From Guyanagaster necrorhizus (lineage: Eukaryota; Basidiomycota; Agaricomycetes; Agaricales; Physalacriaceae), in the NCBI RefSeq assembly GCF_019112545.1, contig NW_025064882.1, positions 1,936,928 to 2,000,927 on the forward strand: a DNA stretch of 64,000 bases, read 5' to 3'. Positions 23,330-34,939 of the stretch are shown here, piece after piece; the stretch's first letter is position 1, and each line of letters starts with the position of its first letter. The position numbers and the translations under genes are program-made. Under the pieces are notes generated by a model. It was not told the DNA's origin. It saw only the letters and a program-made list of their open reading frames with translations, and made no database searches.

Positions 23330-24755
23330 TTATAACATCAAAGTAAGAAGAGAGTTCTTACCAAGTTTACTGACTGAGAGCAGATTGTTCTCCATGGCAT
23401 AATTCGCAAATCGTACGTCAAGTGGATCTTGTCCCTGCAGGAAATGCTATGTTAGCCTAACCTACAGTCTAGAATACGAAAATTGTCGACTTACATCCTT
23501 CACCATACCCATCCAATGCCCGTCATGAGTGAGTGCGACTTGTGCACCAGAGAACTGTGAAACAGAGGAAAGGTGTGAATCAATGGCACGACTTCAGGGT
23601 AATACCTACATGTTCCAATATGTAATTGTTTATCAGGGCTGACGGATTGATAGTCTAGTATGTACTCGTTAGAACCCAAAAGGTATTAAATGGAGCACTG
23701 ACGTTCACCTTGTATTGCTTGGAGGATATCTGAACAGAGGTATTCGTCGGTCTGCTGACGTGGGAGTAAGGGATGTCCAAATTCGAATCGTCGTTGGGTT
23801 TGTTAACGCCACGATTGACAGTCTGTCGCCGTCTCTGGGAATCTTTGGTAATTCGCCTAGAAGTCATTACCGGTCCGATACCCATGCTTTGAAATGATGG
23901 ATCTGGACGAACGGAAATCGAATATCCGCGCAGGAAAATCGTCTGGCTCGCTGGAATTCCGGGAGTGCCATCACAATGACTCTGTGCATGGAGATCTTGT
24001 TGTACGTCCCAACTGTACATCGGACCCTCCAATCCTGTACCCCCGGCCGAAAACTTCAGTGAAATAGAAGACGAATCTGTTGGACGCGAATAACAAGCAT
24101 TTCCCCAAGAACGGCACTTGTCGAATCCTGTCACAAGATACAGCATGCCATTACGGATTTGCCGGTGCTGTACGGGGCCGTTGAGATATTTGTACCAGCT
24201 ATGGGCATTGGCAGCTGCGTATTCTTGGAGAAGATGAAGAAAGGTGGAATCGTATCGCTCGCCGCCATCAGGAAGAACAAGAATAGCGGCTTGAGCAGCC
24301 GAACACGTAAATTCATATCCACGTCCGGCCTCAAATTTTACACGAATACTGTAAAATATCTGTCAGTAGGAGTAGCGGATCATTTAGCACCTGCAAGTGA
24401 AAACGTACGGTGTCTGGTCAAGTCGGGTCAACGGGTTACCCCCAGAAGAAGCGGTGAGTACTGTATTTTTCTCGTGCATCTTTAGTCGTTTCTCTATAGC
24501 AGTCTCTGGGATATCGGTCAGCGGTACGAAGTTGGGAGGAACTCTGCCGGAATTGGAGGGATCGCTTGCATCCGTGCACACATTGAAGAGATATACAAAA
24601 CCACCCTCATCAGTGAGATACCCAAGGTCGCCAACTCGGGTCCCATCTTTTGAATAAGTAGGAGGAAGGTTAGGATTGTAGTCTGGAAGCCAAAGCGGAT
24701 AACCACAGCCGAGAGTGGACATCACTTGGACGTAGATGTTCTGATCACTTGCCAT
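23330..24755 (-). CDS. agaric protein of unknown function upstream of caspase-like gene
   Basis: Start ATG at 24755 (MASDQNIYVQVMSTLGCGYPLW). Segments in order are VGDLGYLTDEGGFVYLFNVC, a short linker, an exon ending HSWYKYLNGP, GMLYLVTGFDKCRSWGNACYS, GGTGLEGPMYSWDV, TIFLRGYSISVR, and a C-terminal block INPSALINNYILEH / GAQVALTHDGHWMGMV. Several introns of about 50 nt link them. I recall this order (YPLWxP, VGDVGY, YLVTGCDKCSSWG, FLRGYRIS, VALTHD) from many uncharacterised Agaricomycete proteins, but no function is known to me. The last exon reaches a stop at 23330-23332 if not spliced onward. A donor GTAAGA just before it could instead continue into the caspase-like gene about 130 nt away on the same strand, so the two may form one fusion protein. 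Confidence 0.6.
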
Positions 24756-25429
24756 GGTGGATGACTGAGGGAAGGATGATTCTACCCGTACAAATGCCTT
24801 TAAGCTGCAGCGAGCGTCAGGCATATATCGATCAGCTGCAGGCTTTTTCCACGTGGTTGATGTCTGTGAGTTTTAATGTGAGCATAGAACTGTATTCAGT
24901 GACGAGCTGTATCCTGTGTCAACCTTCATTAATGCCCTATTATTGGGCAGGACCGACAACGACAAGTCCCGAATTATTGAATGCAGCGGCTGCGTAACAG
25001 GGCAAGTAGAACATGCACCATGAAAGCGACCACCGCATTCAACCTCACGTTTCAAGCCAAGAAGATCGGTTGAAATGCATACGAAAGACTAACATCCACA
25101 CGATACACCATCCAACCAACCCACGAGACTCTGAAGAAACCTTTCAGTTTGCTTTCAAGTTCAGCTGTCCTCAAATACGGAGGGTTTCAAACAGAGAGAG
25201 CTCTGGAACGCGCGGTACCAACACCACAACGAAACGAAACACTGCCAGTGGAAAAAGTGCCTCGGCTGCACGGATGAAACGAGGCGTGCGATTCCAGCAC
25301 GCTGGTCCGTAGTAACGGACCTCGAAATGTAGGGAGGAGGTCTTCTATTGTACTTCCTGCAGAGTCAATGTGACACTAACTCGTGCGCCAAGGCAAAATC
25401 CGAACGAATTTCGTCGTTCTCCGGTTTCT
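24756..25429. other. intergenic region
   Basis: It contains the promoter side of the 24755 gene and the 3' flank of the first decayed caspase copy. No supported gene is seen. Confidence 0.5.
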
Positions 25430-27106
25430 GTGATTGAAATATCAGAACGGACTCGGCGTACTTATAAGAATCTCAGTCTTCAGCAACCTATTGAATGTTC
25501 GGATGGGTTCTTTGTCGTTTCCAGTACCTAGGACATTAGGGCTGATCGGTTTGTTGTTTTTATCGAGTCTATTTAGCTCAACGGAGATGAACTTGGTTAT
25601 GGAAGACAGGCTTGTCGTTTTAAGGTGGGCGGTGAAATGAGCATGGTGGTTTATAATGTCCCGGATTCCTGCAACGTCATCAACACTGCATTCATAAGGA
25701 CTATGTGAAAGAAGGCCAGTCCTTTCTGTACTCAGGAGAGAATTTCGGTTCCCCCGACCAAAGAAAACTTTCTCCCCGACGGCGAAGCAAAGATCCGCAT
25801 CATCTGGTTCTGCAGCGGCGATGGAAGCAAGCAAGAGCTCTGGCCCACGAGTATCGTCGGGAACACCGGCGAGGAAGCCTGGGTCGTTGCAATAGATAGC
25901 AAGATCGGACTTGCCGCAAAGTTTCACCAATTGGGCTTACCAACCACGTTGTTTATCGGAAGAGAAGTGATCATGAGCTGACTGAGGACTGAGGTGGGAT
26001 TCAACGGTCCCTCCTTCTGTCGTAACTGCAGTCATGCATGGAGCCAAATCGAATATTTGATCCGTCTTATAAATATGAAAGATAGAACCGGGAGTGATGC
26101 CATGAAGAGATCCGGCATGTAAAGCAAGAAGGAATTGTCCATCTTCGCAACAACACGCAATCCTAGGACTATCTGCAGTATCCTTCCAAAGGGTAAACAT
26201 GCTTCGATGGATATGCTTCCCTTCCAGTTGCGGCCTTTGGCTATGCAGATCGTTCAACATAGATTGAAGTCAGGTAAAACAAATATACGAGCAGCGTGAT
26301 GTTGTAGGTCAGTTCGCCGACAGATTTTTCCCATGACCTTGAACAGCGCTCCAGTGAAAACGCCTGCCCCATCTACTTCTAAAGCAGTCTCAAGACTGCA
26401 CGCTGCCAGTAGAACATGCGAATCCAAAGGAGTGCCTGAGAACCCTGATTCGGAGGCGGCTGCCACTACCTGGGACTCTTTAGGCAACCAAAGATCGGAG
26501 TCGCAACCTGGAGAAATCTCAGGGGGTCGAGAAGCCTAAGTCTCCACGGTTGGCGCCAGCAGAGTGACAGCAATCGAGGATCAATGTCTGGAAAGAAAGG
26601 ATATTAATGTCAAGCACATATTTCGGGAGGTGTGACAGACTACGTTATTTCCTTTGGCCTTTGATATTGAACTCAGAAGTTAGCTAATAGTTCGATCCAG
26701 AATACCTTCTTTGACCTTTTCTCCATCTGGAAGCGCCATATCGGCGGGACAGGGTATTTCAATTCTGTTGTCGGCACTTTCTCAATTCGACCATTCCTTT
26801 GGCTTATCCACTACCGCTCCGTGTCCCCAAAGTATATGATAATTATCGCATTGCCTTGGATTATTCTCCTATTGTCTCTGAGGCCTCTGAAACCTTGGAT
26901 GATAGCCATTCTTGTTGCCTCCTCATCACGAAGATTATTAATATTTCTTCCAGAACTCGTACAACCTTGAGAAGGTATTGTTTGAATTGGTCGACGTCAT
27001 TGGCTGCACCTTTCAAATTTTCAAATTTTGTATTACTGTTGATACCGATGACCAAGGCGAAAATATTGCTGAGTTGCTTATCTATTGCTGAGTAGCTAGT
27101 CGACAT
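25430..27106 (-). pseudogene. decayed caspase-like (C14) copy 1
   Basis: This segment is collinear with the intact copy at 20773-23199. The start is Met 27106, then FALVIGINSNTKFENL. It keeps the His-box region, a LILDCCHSAGANRG Cys box near 26580, FSGTPLDSHVLLAAC, VDGAGVFTGALFKVM, HAGSLHGITPGSIFHI and EPDDADLCFAVGEKVFFGRG. It is broken. A one-base loss shifts the frame at the tyrosine-glycine-His motif (about 26832), an in-frame TGA follows EWSN, another TGA follows the Cys box, and the C-terminal part opens only in separate pieces. A retained exon order with scattered lesions points to an old tandem duplicate that is no longer translated. Confidence 0.8.
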
Positions 27107-28169
27107 CTATAAAAGGCGCAAACTCCTACGGACTTTGACTTTGAGGAAGGTGCATCTCGTCCTAGAATTTCTCGTTTGTGACCCGTGCGTTTCTCGTTTC
27201 CGAATCTGATAGAGCTGTCAGTGATGAAGGAAGAAAATAAAAACCAGGGACACCTTACGACGTAGGTCATGATACCAATCATGACCAACCAACTTCGCCC
27301 TAGAACCTTGTTCCTAACGGGACAGTCACTGAGTGTAACAGAAGTACAGGAAATTAGTGAGCATACAGCAACTTCTACTCGCTGTCTGACAGGCTGATGC
27401 AAGACGACAAGGGATCAACGAATTTAGGCTATTATGAAGCCTCCAAGGGACTTACCGTCTTTTCGCTCATCAAAGCGGACATTATATTTATGATCTGGCC
27501 TGGGTTACGGGTCGAATTAGCACTTTATGAGAACATACGGTGTTATGGCCCAGGGAGCCTAGGATTTGGATGCAAACGATTCGACCAACGTCGAAAATGA
27601 TGATCTGGGCCTCAGAATTGCGCTCTAATATCGCTCGATAATTGTGCTAACTGTGACCCCGAGGCTTTTGGTATTCACCTGTGACTTGTATGATCGTAGC
27701 CGAGAGTCAGTAGGCGCGAGTCGGCTTGATTGCAATAAGGAGCGAGCACGGATGAAGCAATTTGAGAAGGGATAGATTCGCCCAGCGGCTGGACATATGT
27801 ATCAGAATGACAAGCGATTGAAATATAATGGTGGTTGCTAATTTGGCAGTTGTCTGTACAAGTATAGAACAGTGACCACCAACAGCCATAATTGCGGGCG
27901 TTAAAATCCGGGGTAATTCATTCATTCATTTCTTAGACGCTGAGGGATGTCTTTAGCACGAAATCGGTGAAGGCTGACTGACAGAGATAGTATTACACAG
28001 ATTATCACCAGTATTGACTTAGCTTTGTTTCTATTTTGAAGTAGTCGCTGCCTTTCCTTGATGATATATGAAAGGACTGGCTCGAGTAGGGCTGCTGTTC
28101 AGGTGGCTCGATGTTCAAAAAGCTCCCCTTCTTATCCGACGGCTGGACTGAAGAGACTACTTCTGCTAC
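27107..28169. other. spacer between decayed caspase copies
   Basis: No supported gene is found. ORFs at 27082-27402 (minus), 27397-27600 (plus) and 27707-27925 (minus) have no recognisable motif. The stretch separates two pseudogene copies and may hold further eroded sequence that I cannot align by eye. Confidence 0.4.
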
Positions 28170-28930
28170 CCTGTTCAAGATAGACAGTCCCTTTCCAACA
28201 TTAAGCAGAGGTCCGCCTGGTCTGGAGTTTCGGTGGCGTCGACGGGAACAGTAAGCTTGGCTTCACGTTCCTCCAAGGATATACAGGTCAATAAATCCGG
28301 AGGGTGGCAATAAGTAAGCAAGTAGGTCTGATCTAAGTCTCGCATCGGGACGTTGCACACCCCGATTGATACCTGCAGCGTGACAACAGTCGAGTACGAC
28401 CGTCTGAAACGACGGCATCAACGTCGCGTATATGATACATTCAACATATGGAACATACAATATCATTACCCTTAGCCTCTGACAGTCGCAGGAGAGGTTG
28501 ATTGATTGCTCAATCTGGAATCCCTTCTACGGCATTCTTGTCTTCGTCCAGGAGGCCCATATCGGCGAGACATAGTATCTCAGTTGTGTCGTCAGAGGCT
28601 TTCCAGTCAGTCTATTCGACTGCCTTATTAGCTACAGCTCCATACCCCACAAAGTATATCACGATAGTCGCCCTGCCATGGTCAATGTTTGGATTTTGAA
28701 TGAGGCTCGTGAACCCGTCAATGGTAGCCGATCTTGTTGCCTGAAGGCTAATGATATTCTGTTTTGGTACTCGCAGGTCCTTACGGAGATATGCTTCGAA
28801 TCTATCGGTGTCACTAGCGGCTCCTTGTAAATTTTCGTAACCCCAAGATTTGTATTAGCTGATACCCATGATTAGGGCGAAAATAGCATGAGTTTGCCTG
28901 GCATGAGAAATCTGCTGGCGCCTATATCAG
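28170..28930 (-). pseudogene. decayed caspase-like (C14) copy 2, truncated
   Basis: From 28900 down, the frame reads IFALIMGIS, then stop codon 1 (28855-28857), then YENLQGAASDTDRFEAYL, VPKQNIISLQATRSATIDG and a degenerate His box TIVIYFVGYGAVANKA. The catalytic His (SGHG in the intact copy) is replaced by Tyr. Two more in-frame stops follow at 28612-28614 and 28510-28512. The Cys box VVLDCCHAAGINRG remains at about 28365-28410 but is joined within a few codons to a C-terminal segment (ETPDQADLCLMLERD). This implies an internal deletion of roughly 190 codons relative to the intact gene. It cannot encode a functional protease. Confidence 0.8.
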
Positions 28931-28997
28931 AAAAGCTCGTTATCTTACGGAATAGATACGTCCTCGCCAGAAAACGCATCTTTTGTCTTTGTGAAGT

Positions 28998-29192
28998 TTA
29001 CGAAATAAAAACGGGCCAATCGGAATTCACGGCCTGGAAGTGAATGTCAATAAATGGATGATCAGCGATACGACGCACAATGCCACTCATTGCAGTACAT
29101 GCACGCTTTGCAACCGGAAAATTGTTTGATGTTGGCCACATCGCTTTCATTCTTGCAAACGGCACAGATTTCTCGTGGTGGAATGAGGCCAT
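28998..29192 (-). pseudogene. MYND-type zinc finger remnant
   Basis: In one minus-strand frame the segment reads ICAVCKNES...GCKACMYCNEWHC, matching the first two Cys pairs of an MYND finger, then a stop after CASYR. No ATG lies in frame nearby, and I could not find an intron in correct phase that joins it to a WP-type end, although SDWP occurs 70 nt on. It resembles the MYND unit at 29346-29604 and is probably a decayed duplicate. Confidence 0.4.
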
Positions 29193-29345
29193 GACAGAGA
29201 GATAGTTGAGAGAAGATAAGGAATCGAGGGAGTAGGCGAACTGTAGTTATTTAAATGACTGCCTTTGCCCCTCTGGTGCGAAAATAAAGGGTCTTTGTTG
29301 GGTATTATATACGAGAATGCCGATCATCTCTCGAAGAGAACACAA

Positions 29346-29604
29346 TTAGTCAAAATTCTTCAGTATTACGATAGTTCGTTGTCGGGCAAAGGTTCGATTA
29401 TTGCATTTGCGTTTATGTTTTGGCCAATCGGTGGCACGCTGATAATCAATACCTGATACAAAAATCAGTGCCTTGACGCGTGAATGGCGCATAGACACAC
29501 TTACTGCAATATCTCCGCATTTTACAGTCTGAGCATTGCTTGATATCACAATCCTTCCCTGCGATTTTCTGACAGATAGCGCAGGATGGCTTTGAGGACT
29601 CCAT
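29346..29604 (-). CDS. small MYND zinc-finger protein
   Basis: Start ATG at 29604 (MESSKPSCAICQKIAGK). Exon 1 carries C-x2-C (CAIC), C-x2-C (CSDC) and YC. A 53-nt intron (donor GTAAGT, acceptor ATCAG) joins to SIDYQRATDWPKHKRKC and a basic tail; the stop is at 29346-29348. The protein is about 68 residues, little more than the finger itself. MYND fingers bind proline-rich peptides and mediate protein contacts. One expected zinc ligand, the Cys in the consensus YCSxxCQ, is Tyr here, so the second zinc site may not form. It could be a degenerating gene. It is divergent from the gene at 29845, with 240 nt between them. Confidence 0.5.
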
Positions 29605-29844
29605 CGCGTTGGTGAAAGCAATTTGAAACTTGAAAGAATGCCCCTAATGGAAAAAATGTCGGGAACACATGACCAACGCGTGGCGATCAGCGCGCCGGGA
29701 CCAGGACTGCGATTATTGTCCAACAAATGTGGGTCACACCAGACCTTTGCAAGTATAAAGGGTGGCATAAATGTCCGCTGGCATCGTTATCCCTTCCCAC
29801 ATCGTCAATTCTCCAACCCTTCTTTCCAGTGCTCGTTCTTCAAG

Positions 29845-31185
29845 ATGGCATCCCATCTGCCTATATTGCCTCCCCACGGTCCACTGAACATGGAAAAACT
29901 AATTCACTTAGCTATTCCCAAGCCAAAGCCTGTGAGAGAGATCCAGAAAGCTGCCTCTGCCACCAAAACTACGAAGATCACCAAACACACCACTCCATCG
30001 ACCGACTCGGATCCCCCTAGGCGCACTTCCTTGCAACGCAAAGAAAGCCGAGCCGAAAATGCTCAAGCTGCTCTTCACCGTCACCAGGTTCACGCCAGGA
30101 CGAAAGCAGTCAAGTCGCGTCGTTCGGGAAAGCTACCTGCGAAGAACCCTCGCTTCCTGACTGGCAGGGACCCCATCCCATCAGAGATTTTCAAACCCAA
30201 AGATGATCGCACAGCACGCATTGCATCTTTGAACTCCAACCACATCTTCATCCTTGCAGCGCACAGGAATCAGCAAACGTTTGACAGAAACGCCGCAGAG
30301 AAGGCGGTGGCGAAACGCAACATCCAGATGGACGAGCACGACAAGAGTGCAGATTTGTTGAGGAAGCAACTCTATTCAGATGAGGAGGAATGGGGGAATG
30401 ATGTCGAATATTGTGAACGTAAAGGAGGGGACTTTGCGGCGAGGTTGGTTGAGATGGAGGAGCGCTTGAGGCTCATGGAGCAAGAGGGATACTTCAGTCA
30501 GGCCAAGATGCAAGAAAGAGCTCGTCCTCAAGACCCTTCGTCCTGCAGGTATCCGGAACCCATCACTTTTGTGAGTATTGTCTAGTCCCATGACGCGGTC
30601 GGCGCTGATTCGGTGTGTTAGTTTGGCACTACGGAGAGCAAAACCTCAGGTCTCGACTACATCGCCCTCTTCAGCGAAGTCACGGAAACCGTCCTAAAGC
30701 TCAAAAGCGAGTGCCAGGACAGAGGTGCAACGGAGCTCGATGGGTCCGATGCTACTCGTTGGGCAAAATTCCAATTCGACTTGCTCCAAACTGAAGCATT
30801 GGCCAGAGGAGGGTCACTTACCGCCGCACTTCATACTCAATACGAGTTGAAATGGAATTTTCTCAAAGCTGAAAGCCAGCGGCCAACGGCGCCAACCAGC
30901 CGCGGCACTACACTCTGCACATTCCCCTGGCCGTGCCTGGATTTTGTCACCACAGTGGAGGATCTTACAGACGAGAGAGTCCACGACTTCTTGTTGGACC
31001 CCGTTAGGCCCCTTGCGCCCGTGAACAGCCACATATATATCCTCAAGAAGGAGCTTTTAAGGTGGCATCCGGATAACTTTTCTGATACTCTTGACCTGGT
31101 GAGCGACGGGCACAGGAAGAGCATTCAGAAAGGAGCTGAGATAGTCATAAAGCTGATATTGGATTTGTTGGAGGCGTATGCTTGA
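29845..31185 (+). CDS. hypothetical protein with J-domain-reminiscent C-terminus
   Basis: Start ATG at 29845 (MASHLPILPPHG), one intron at 30571-30621 (51 nt, GTGAGT...TTAG), stop 31183-31185; about 430 residues. The N-terminal third is basic and Lys/Arg/Thr-rich, suggesting nuclear location. A predicted coiled-coil follows (ARLVEMEERLRLMEQEG). The C-terminus contains KELLRWHPDNFSDTL, like the helix II/III area of J-like proteins in which WHPD replaces HPD. I recall similar ends in fungal proteins annotated as NF-kappa-B-inhibitor-like, but the role is unknown. The single intron and long frames make the gene call firm. Confidence 0.7.
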
Positions 31186-31338
31186 TCTTCAGGCTTTTGA
31201 TATTCTTTACTTCGTCAATCACCTTGTCTAGAAATGTTATTCAGGTGTGAGTCTTCTGAGCGAATAAGATAGATTTTCTCTCATACTGTGACCGCGCGCC
31301 TGGCGAGCCATCCATCGTAGACACGAGGCAGAGGCGCA

Positions 31339-33182
31339 TCACTGGCGGCTTCCTCCGTTCGCGCCGTCGTCTTTCTCGAACTCCGCAGACTCTGACTGAC
31401 CATTCCCTGCGACCAAACTCCGGTTGTATATCTGAGAGACTTCTACCTCAAAGTCTTTTGCTATTGGATAACCTTGTTCCTGCATCTCTTTCATGGCAAT
31501 ATCATATCGATAATCTCCGCGAGATGCACACGTCACGATGATGGCCTCGTATGTCTCCTGAATGGGCTTGAAACCTGCGGCCTTCATTTCCTCCAAGTGG
31601 AAGAACGCGTCGTCATACACCTCTTGCGTTAGGCAAAGCTCTATCATTTGCCTGAATGTCGTTGCGTCTGGCGGGATATCCAGCTCTTTCATACCCTGTA
31701 GCATGATGTGACCGAGTTGTAAATGCCGCGCTACTATGCTACCATCGAGGAGAGTTCGGAAAGTGTCTCGGTCGGGGACGACGCTGTAATCGGAGAAACT
31801 TTTGTATGTGCCAACTGCGCGCTGGAGGTCTCCTAGCGTGACTGCAGCTTCAATGATAGCGTTCAAAGCAACGACGTCTATGGTGGCCTTTTCGGCCTGT
31901 AGCTCGTCGAGAATGGGCCAAACTGAATCTAGCGCGTCTACGTCTTTTGATATTATACGGAATATCGGGAGGGCCGTCGAAGGCAATGGGAGTATGTTAT
32001 TGGAGCGCATGACATTCAAGGACAAGATAGCCTCTTTTAGACGGCCAGCACGACAAAGGGCCTCGACCAAGGGTGCGACATGATATTCTTGCCATCGAAC
32101 TCCGGCAACCTTTAGAGCGCCCAGGACTGTTGTGGCCAAGTCGGACAGACCGTGCCGGGCTGCTGTTGTGAGCACTGCAAGACAAAGACCTTCATCCGGG
32201 TTGATATTGAATCGTTTTACGACAATGTCCCAACACTGCAGCACCCCTTCGTCCTATTGACCATGAATCAAAGAAAACCGATGCATCGCGTAACTCACCC
32301 AAACGGCCTCTGCAGAGGCAATCAAACAGCTAAGCCATGGCTCGGGGCCAAGTCTTCGGATGGAAGTTGCCTCGAAGTCGGTTGCAAGGTCCACTGCCAA
32401 CCTGCTGTACCCCTGCTCAGCTACGACGACGACGACATCCTGGACCGTTTGAAGTGACGGTTCAAAACCGGCCAGCTTCATTTCATGCAGGAATTGTAAC
32501 CCAATTTCCACATTTTTACTGGCCGTGAAGAATTGAATAATCAATTGGTAGGTTTCGCCATTGGGGCGTATACCTTTCTGGGCCATCAGCTCGAGGATGT
32601 ACCAAACCTGTGTGGTCGTTTTGTCCTTGACAGCCTAAAGATTCGGTGAGCAAGGGAAAAATAGACGGCACACCGGCTTACGAAAATGAGGTGATTGAAG
32701 GTAGCGATGTTAGGTTCTACCCCGCACGACACCATGTCTTCGTATACTGCAAACGCATCCAATGAGTTTGAACCATACGCAATTGCCAATAACAAAGAAT
32801 TGTAGGTCGTTGTATCTGGGGAAATACCGTTTTTCTTCATGTTCGTCGCTACTTCGAAGGCTGATCGTATATCGCGCCGTTTAAAAGCATCCTGTATTGC
32901 TGTATTACACCGGGCGAGGCTAGTTCCATGTCGGGATTGTTGAAAGACTGTGTCGGGCTCAAATTTCCAGGGCGTACTGTGCAGTTCTATAGACGAAGAG
33001 GGATCTGCTGGTTGCGTAGCAGTGGAAGCAGGTCTCCTGGGACATCCTGTAAAAATTTTAAGGTAGAGGTATGTAAAAATGCGCAGACACATACGGGGCC
33101 CCACGACAGAGGTATATTGAAAGTTTTTCTTCAAGAGATAGGAATGGCCGCGTTTTAGCGACGACCGTGAAGAAGAGAGCAT
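31339..33182 (-). CDS. pentatricopeptide repeat (PPR) protein, mitochondrial
   Basis: A putative RNA-binding factor for mitochondrial transcripts. The start at 33182 (MLSSSRSSLKRGHSYLLKK) gives a basic, Ser-rich presequence. The first intron is 33047-33094. Two further introns lie near 32640-32685 and 32225-32280; all phases agree. PPR units of about 35 residues are clear: KKNGISPDTTTYNSLLLAI, CGVEPNIATFNHLIF, QKGIRPNGETYQLIIQFF, LAGFEPSLQTVQDVV and, later, ELDIPPDATTFRQMIEL and AAGFKPIQETYEAII. Each shows the G(I/V)xP(N/D)xxTYxxLI signature. The length is about 560 residues. The target RNA cannot be deduced from sequence alone. Confidence 0.85.
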
Positions 33183-33404
33183 TGACGTGCCGGCTCGAGG
33201 TTGTGCCGTCGGAGAGGCAGGGAAATTGATGCCAAAAACAAAGGCAAATAGTCGCGTGACAAAGGGCGCGCAACGCGTTACATAATAAACCGTCGGCCTG
33301 TCCAGTTTGTCGTCAATCGGTTGCATGGTGTCCCGGACCGGTATCAGCACGTGAAAACTAGACTTTTACTTAACGACGACGACGACGACGATTCGGTGTC
33401 CCCA
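33183..33404. promoter_or_regulatory. bidirectional promoter region with (ACG)n repeat
   Basis: Only 222 nt separate the ATG codons of the minus-strand PPR gene and the plus-strand hydrolase gene. An ACG trinucleotide run occupies about 33373-33391, just upstream of the hydrolase start. Shared regulation is inferred from the layout only. Confidence 0.5.
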
Positions 33405-34743
33405 ATGGCTTCCTTGGCTTCCCAGCCCTACGTTTTCGATCCTAGGCCCAACTACCCACTGGTATCAACACTCAAGCGATACTGGAAACCCTCGTCGCCA
33501 TATCTTGAGGACGAGGATGCTCTGACATTGATATTTGCTCATGGATCCGGATTTCACAAAGAACAATGGGAACCTACTATTGAGGATTTGTTCTCCTTTA
33601 TTGAAGTACATGGTGGCCTTAACATCCGTGAAGTTTGGTCGATAGACGCGTCCAACCACGGCGATGCTGCTATATTGAATGAAGAAGTTCTGCGGTGGGG
33701 TTACGAAGAGACATGTACGCGTAAATTATTTCATCTTCTTCAAGTGACGCAGACGCGTGGCAGTTCGATGGGAAGAATATGCTCGCAGTTTACACGCTCT
33801 ATTAATGGGATTGGGCACCGGTGTCGACGTAGACTTTACCAGTCGTCGTCTTGTGGGTATAGGACATTCAATGGGAGCTGTATCTCTGTAGGATGCCTCA
33901 TTGTAGCTGGATTCACTGTTTCTGATGATATAATTACAGACTTTTGTCCATGACGTTCAATCCTCGTCCCACCTTCGAATCTCTAATTCTGGTTGAGCTG
34001 ATGACCATGAACCAAGATCATAGCTATGCTCCCGGAACGTACCTCTTGAATGCCTCCCAAAATCGTAGGGACATATGGCCGTCAAAGGAGGAAGCCTATA
34101 TCATTATGAAAAGCCGAAAAGGGTTGCAAGCATGGGATGATCGAGTGTTAAGACTTTTTGTGGTACGTACGTGCAGCATGAACATAATAATGAAGTAGTC
34201 AACTTATTGGTCAAAGGAACATGGGCTTCGACCGCTGCCTACGATTGACTACCCAGACCAGGTAAACGGTGTTACTCTGAAATGCTCTCGAAAGCAGGAG
34301 ACTGTACGTTTAGCCTCGTTACCAAGAATTTCATGAATACTGGACCTGCAAGTAGGCCTGTTACCGCGACAATTTAGGTTTTTCGCGTGCCTACCGTGGC
34401 ATGGCGTATTTCGTCAAGCTGCTACCTATACACCTAATCTACGGTGCTATTGATGACATCCTGTACGCATTACGGCACTTCTTCGTCTTCATCATCATGA
34501 CACACTTTCAAGGCCGCCCAAAGTTAAAGACGATGTAATTAACAACGCATGTGGGGGAATCGAGAACTTGGGATCTGTTTCCCGAGTCGAGGGTGGAGGT
34601 CATTTGGTAGGTATCCATTCTGAGGCTCGTCGAGGTGCCTCAAGCTTCCTTAGGTTGTTCAGGTGAACCCTAAAGGTTTGGCAGAGAAGATTTGGGCAGC
34701 ATTGACGTCCTCATCGAAAACTGCAGCTCACGCCAAATTATGA
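33405..34743 (+). CDS. alpha/beta hydrolase fold protein
   Basis: Start ATG at 33405 (MASLASQPYVFDPRPNYPL). The core reads LIFAHGSGFHKEQWEP (oxyanion HG motif), then VWSIDASNHGDAA. After an intron from about 33715 to 33769 it continues WEEYARSLHALLMG and the nucleophile elbow GIGHSMGA (Ser in GHSMG). Later exons give KSRKGLQAWDDRVLRLFV, HLIYGAIDDILP (likely Asp acid region) and GGGHLVVQVNP (likely catalytic His). The stop is at 34741-34743. This order matches the Lpx1-like group of fungal alpha/beta hydrolases, to which some peroxisomal lipases and natural-product tailoring enzymes belong. There is no clear peroxisomal tripeptide at the end (AKL, a weak PTS1-like variant). The substrate is unknown. 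Confidence 0.82.
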
Positions 34744-34939
34744 CGTGCAACTTGTAGTCTGAATCTTGGCTTTCCACCAATTGTTCTAGAAATATTCGAA
34801 TACTTTGAGCACTGTCGAAGTCCATCGATATAAATGGCAGGTCGGAGAAAATCTTGTAAGATACCAGGTATAGTTGTGTACCCACTAGATATAGAACAAG
34901 TTTCATCGGAGCATAGCAGCGCTATGATAATGTCCGAGA

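Noticed and set aside
28500..28930. Independent small genes from short ORFs in this region
   Set aside because: Read through the stops, the sequence is collinear with the caspase-like protein, so these are pieces of a pseudogene.
7943..34743. Secondary-metabolite gene cluster around the hydrolase or polygalacturonase
   Set aside because: No polyketide synthase, peptide synthetase, terpene synthase, P450 or RiPP precursor is seen near them.
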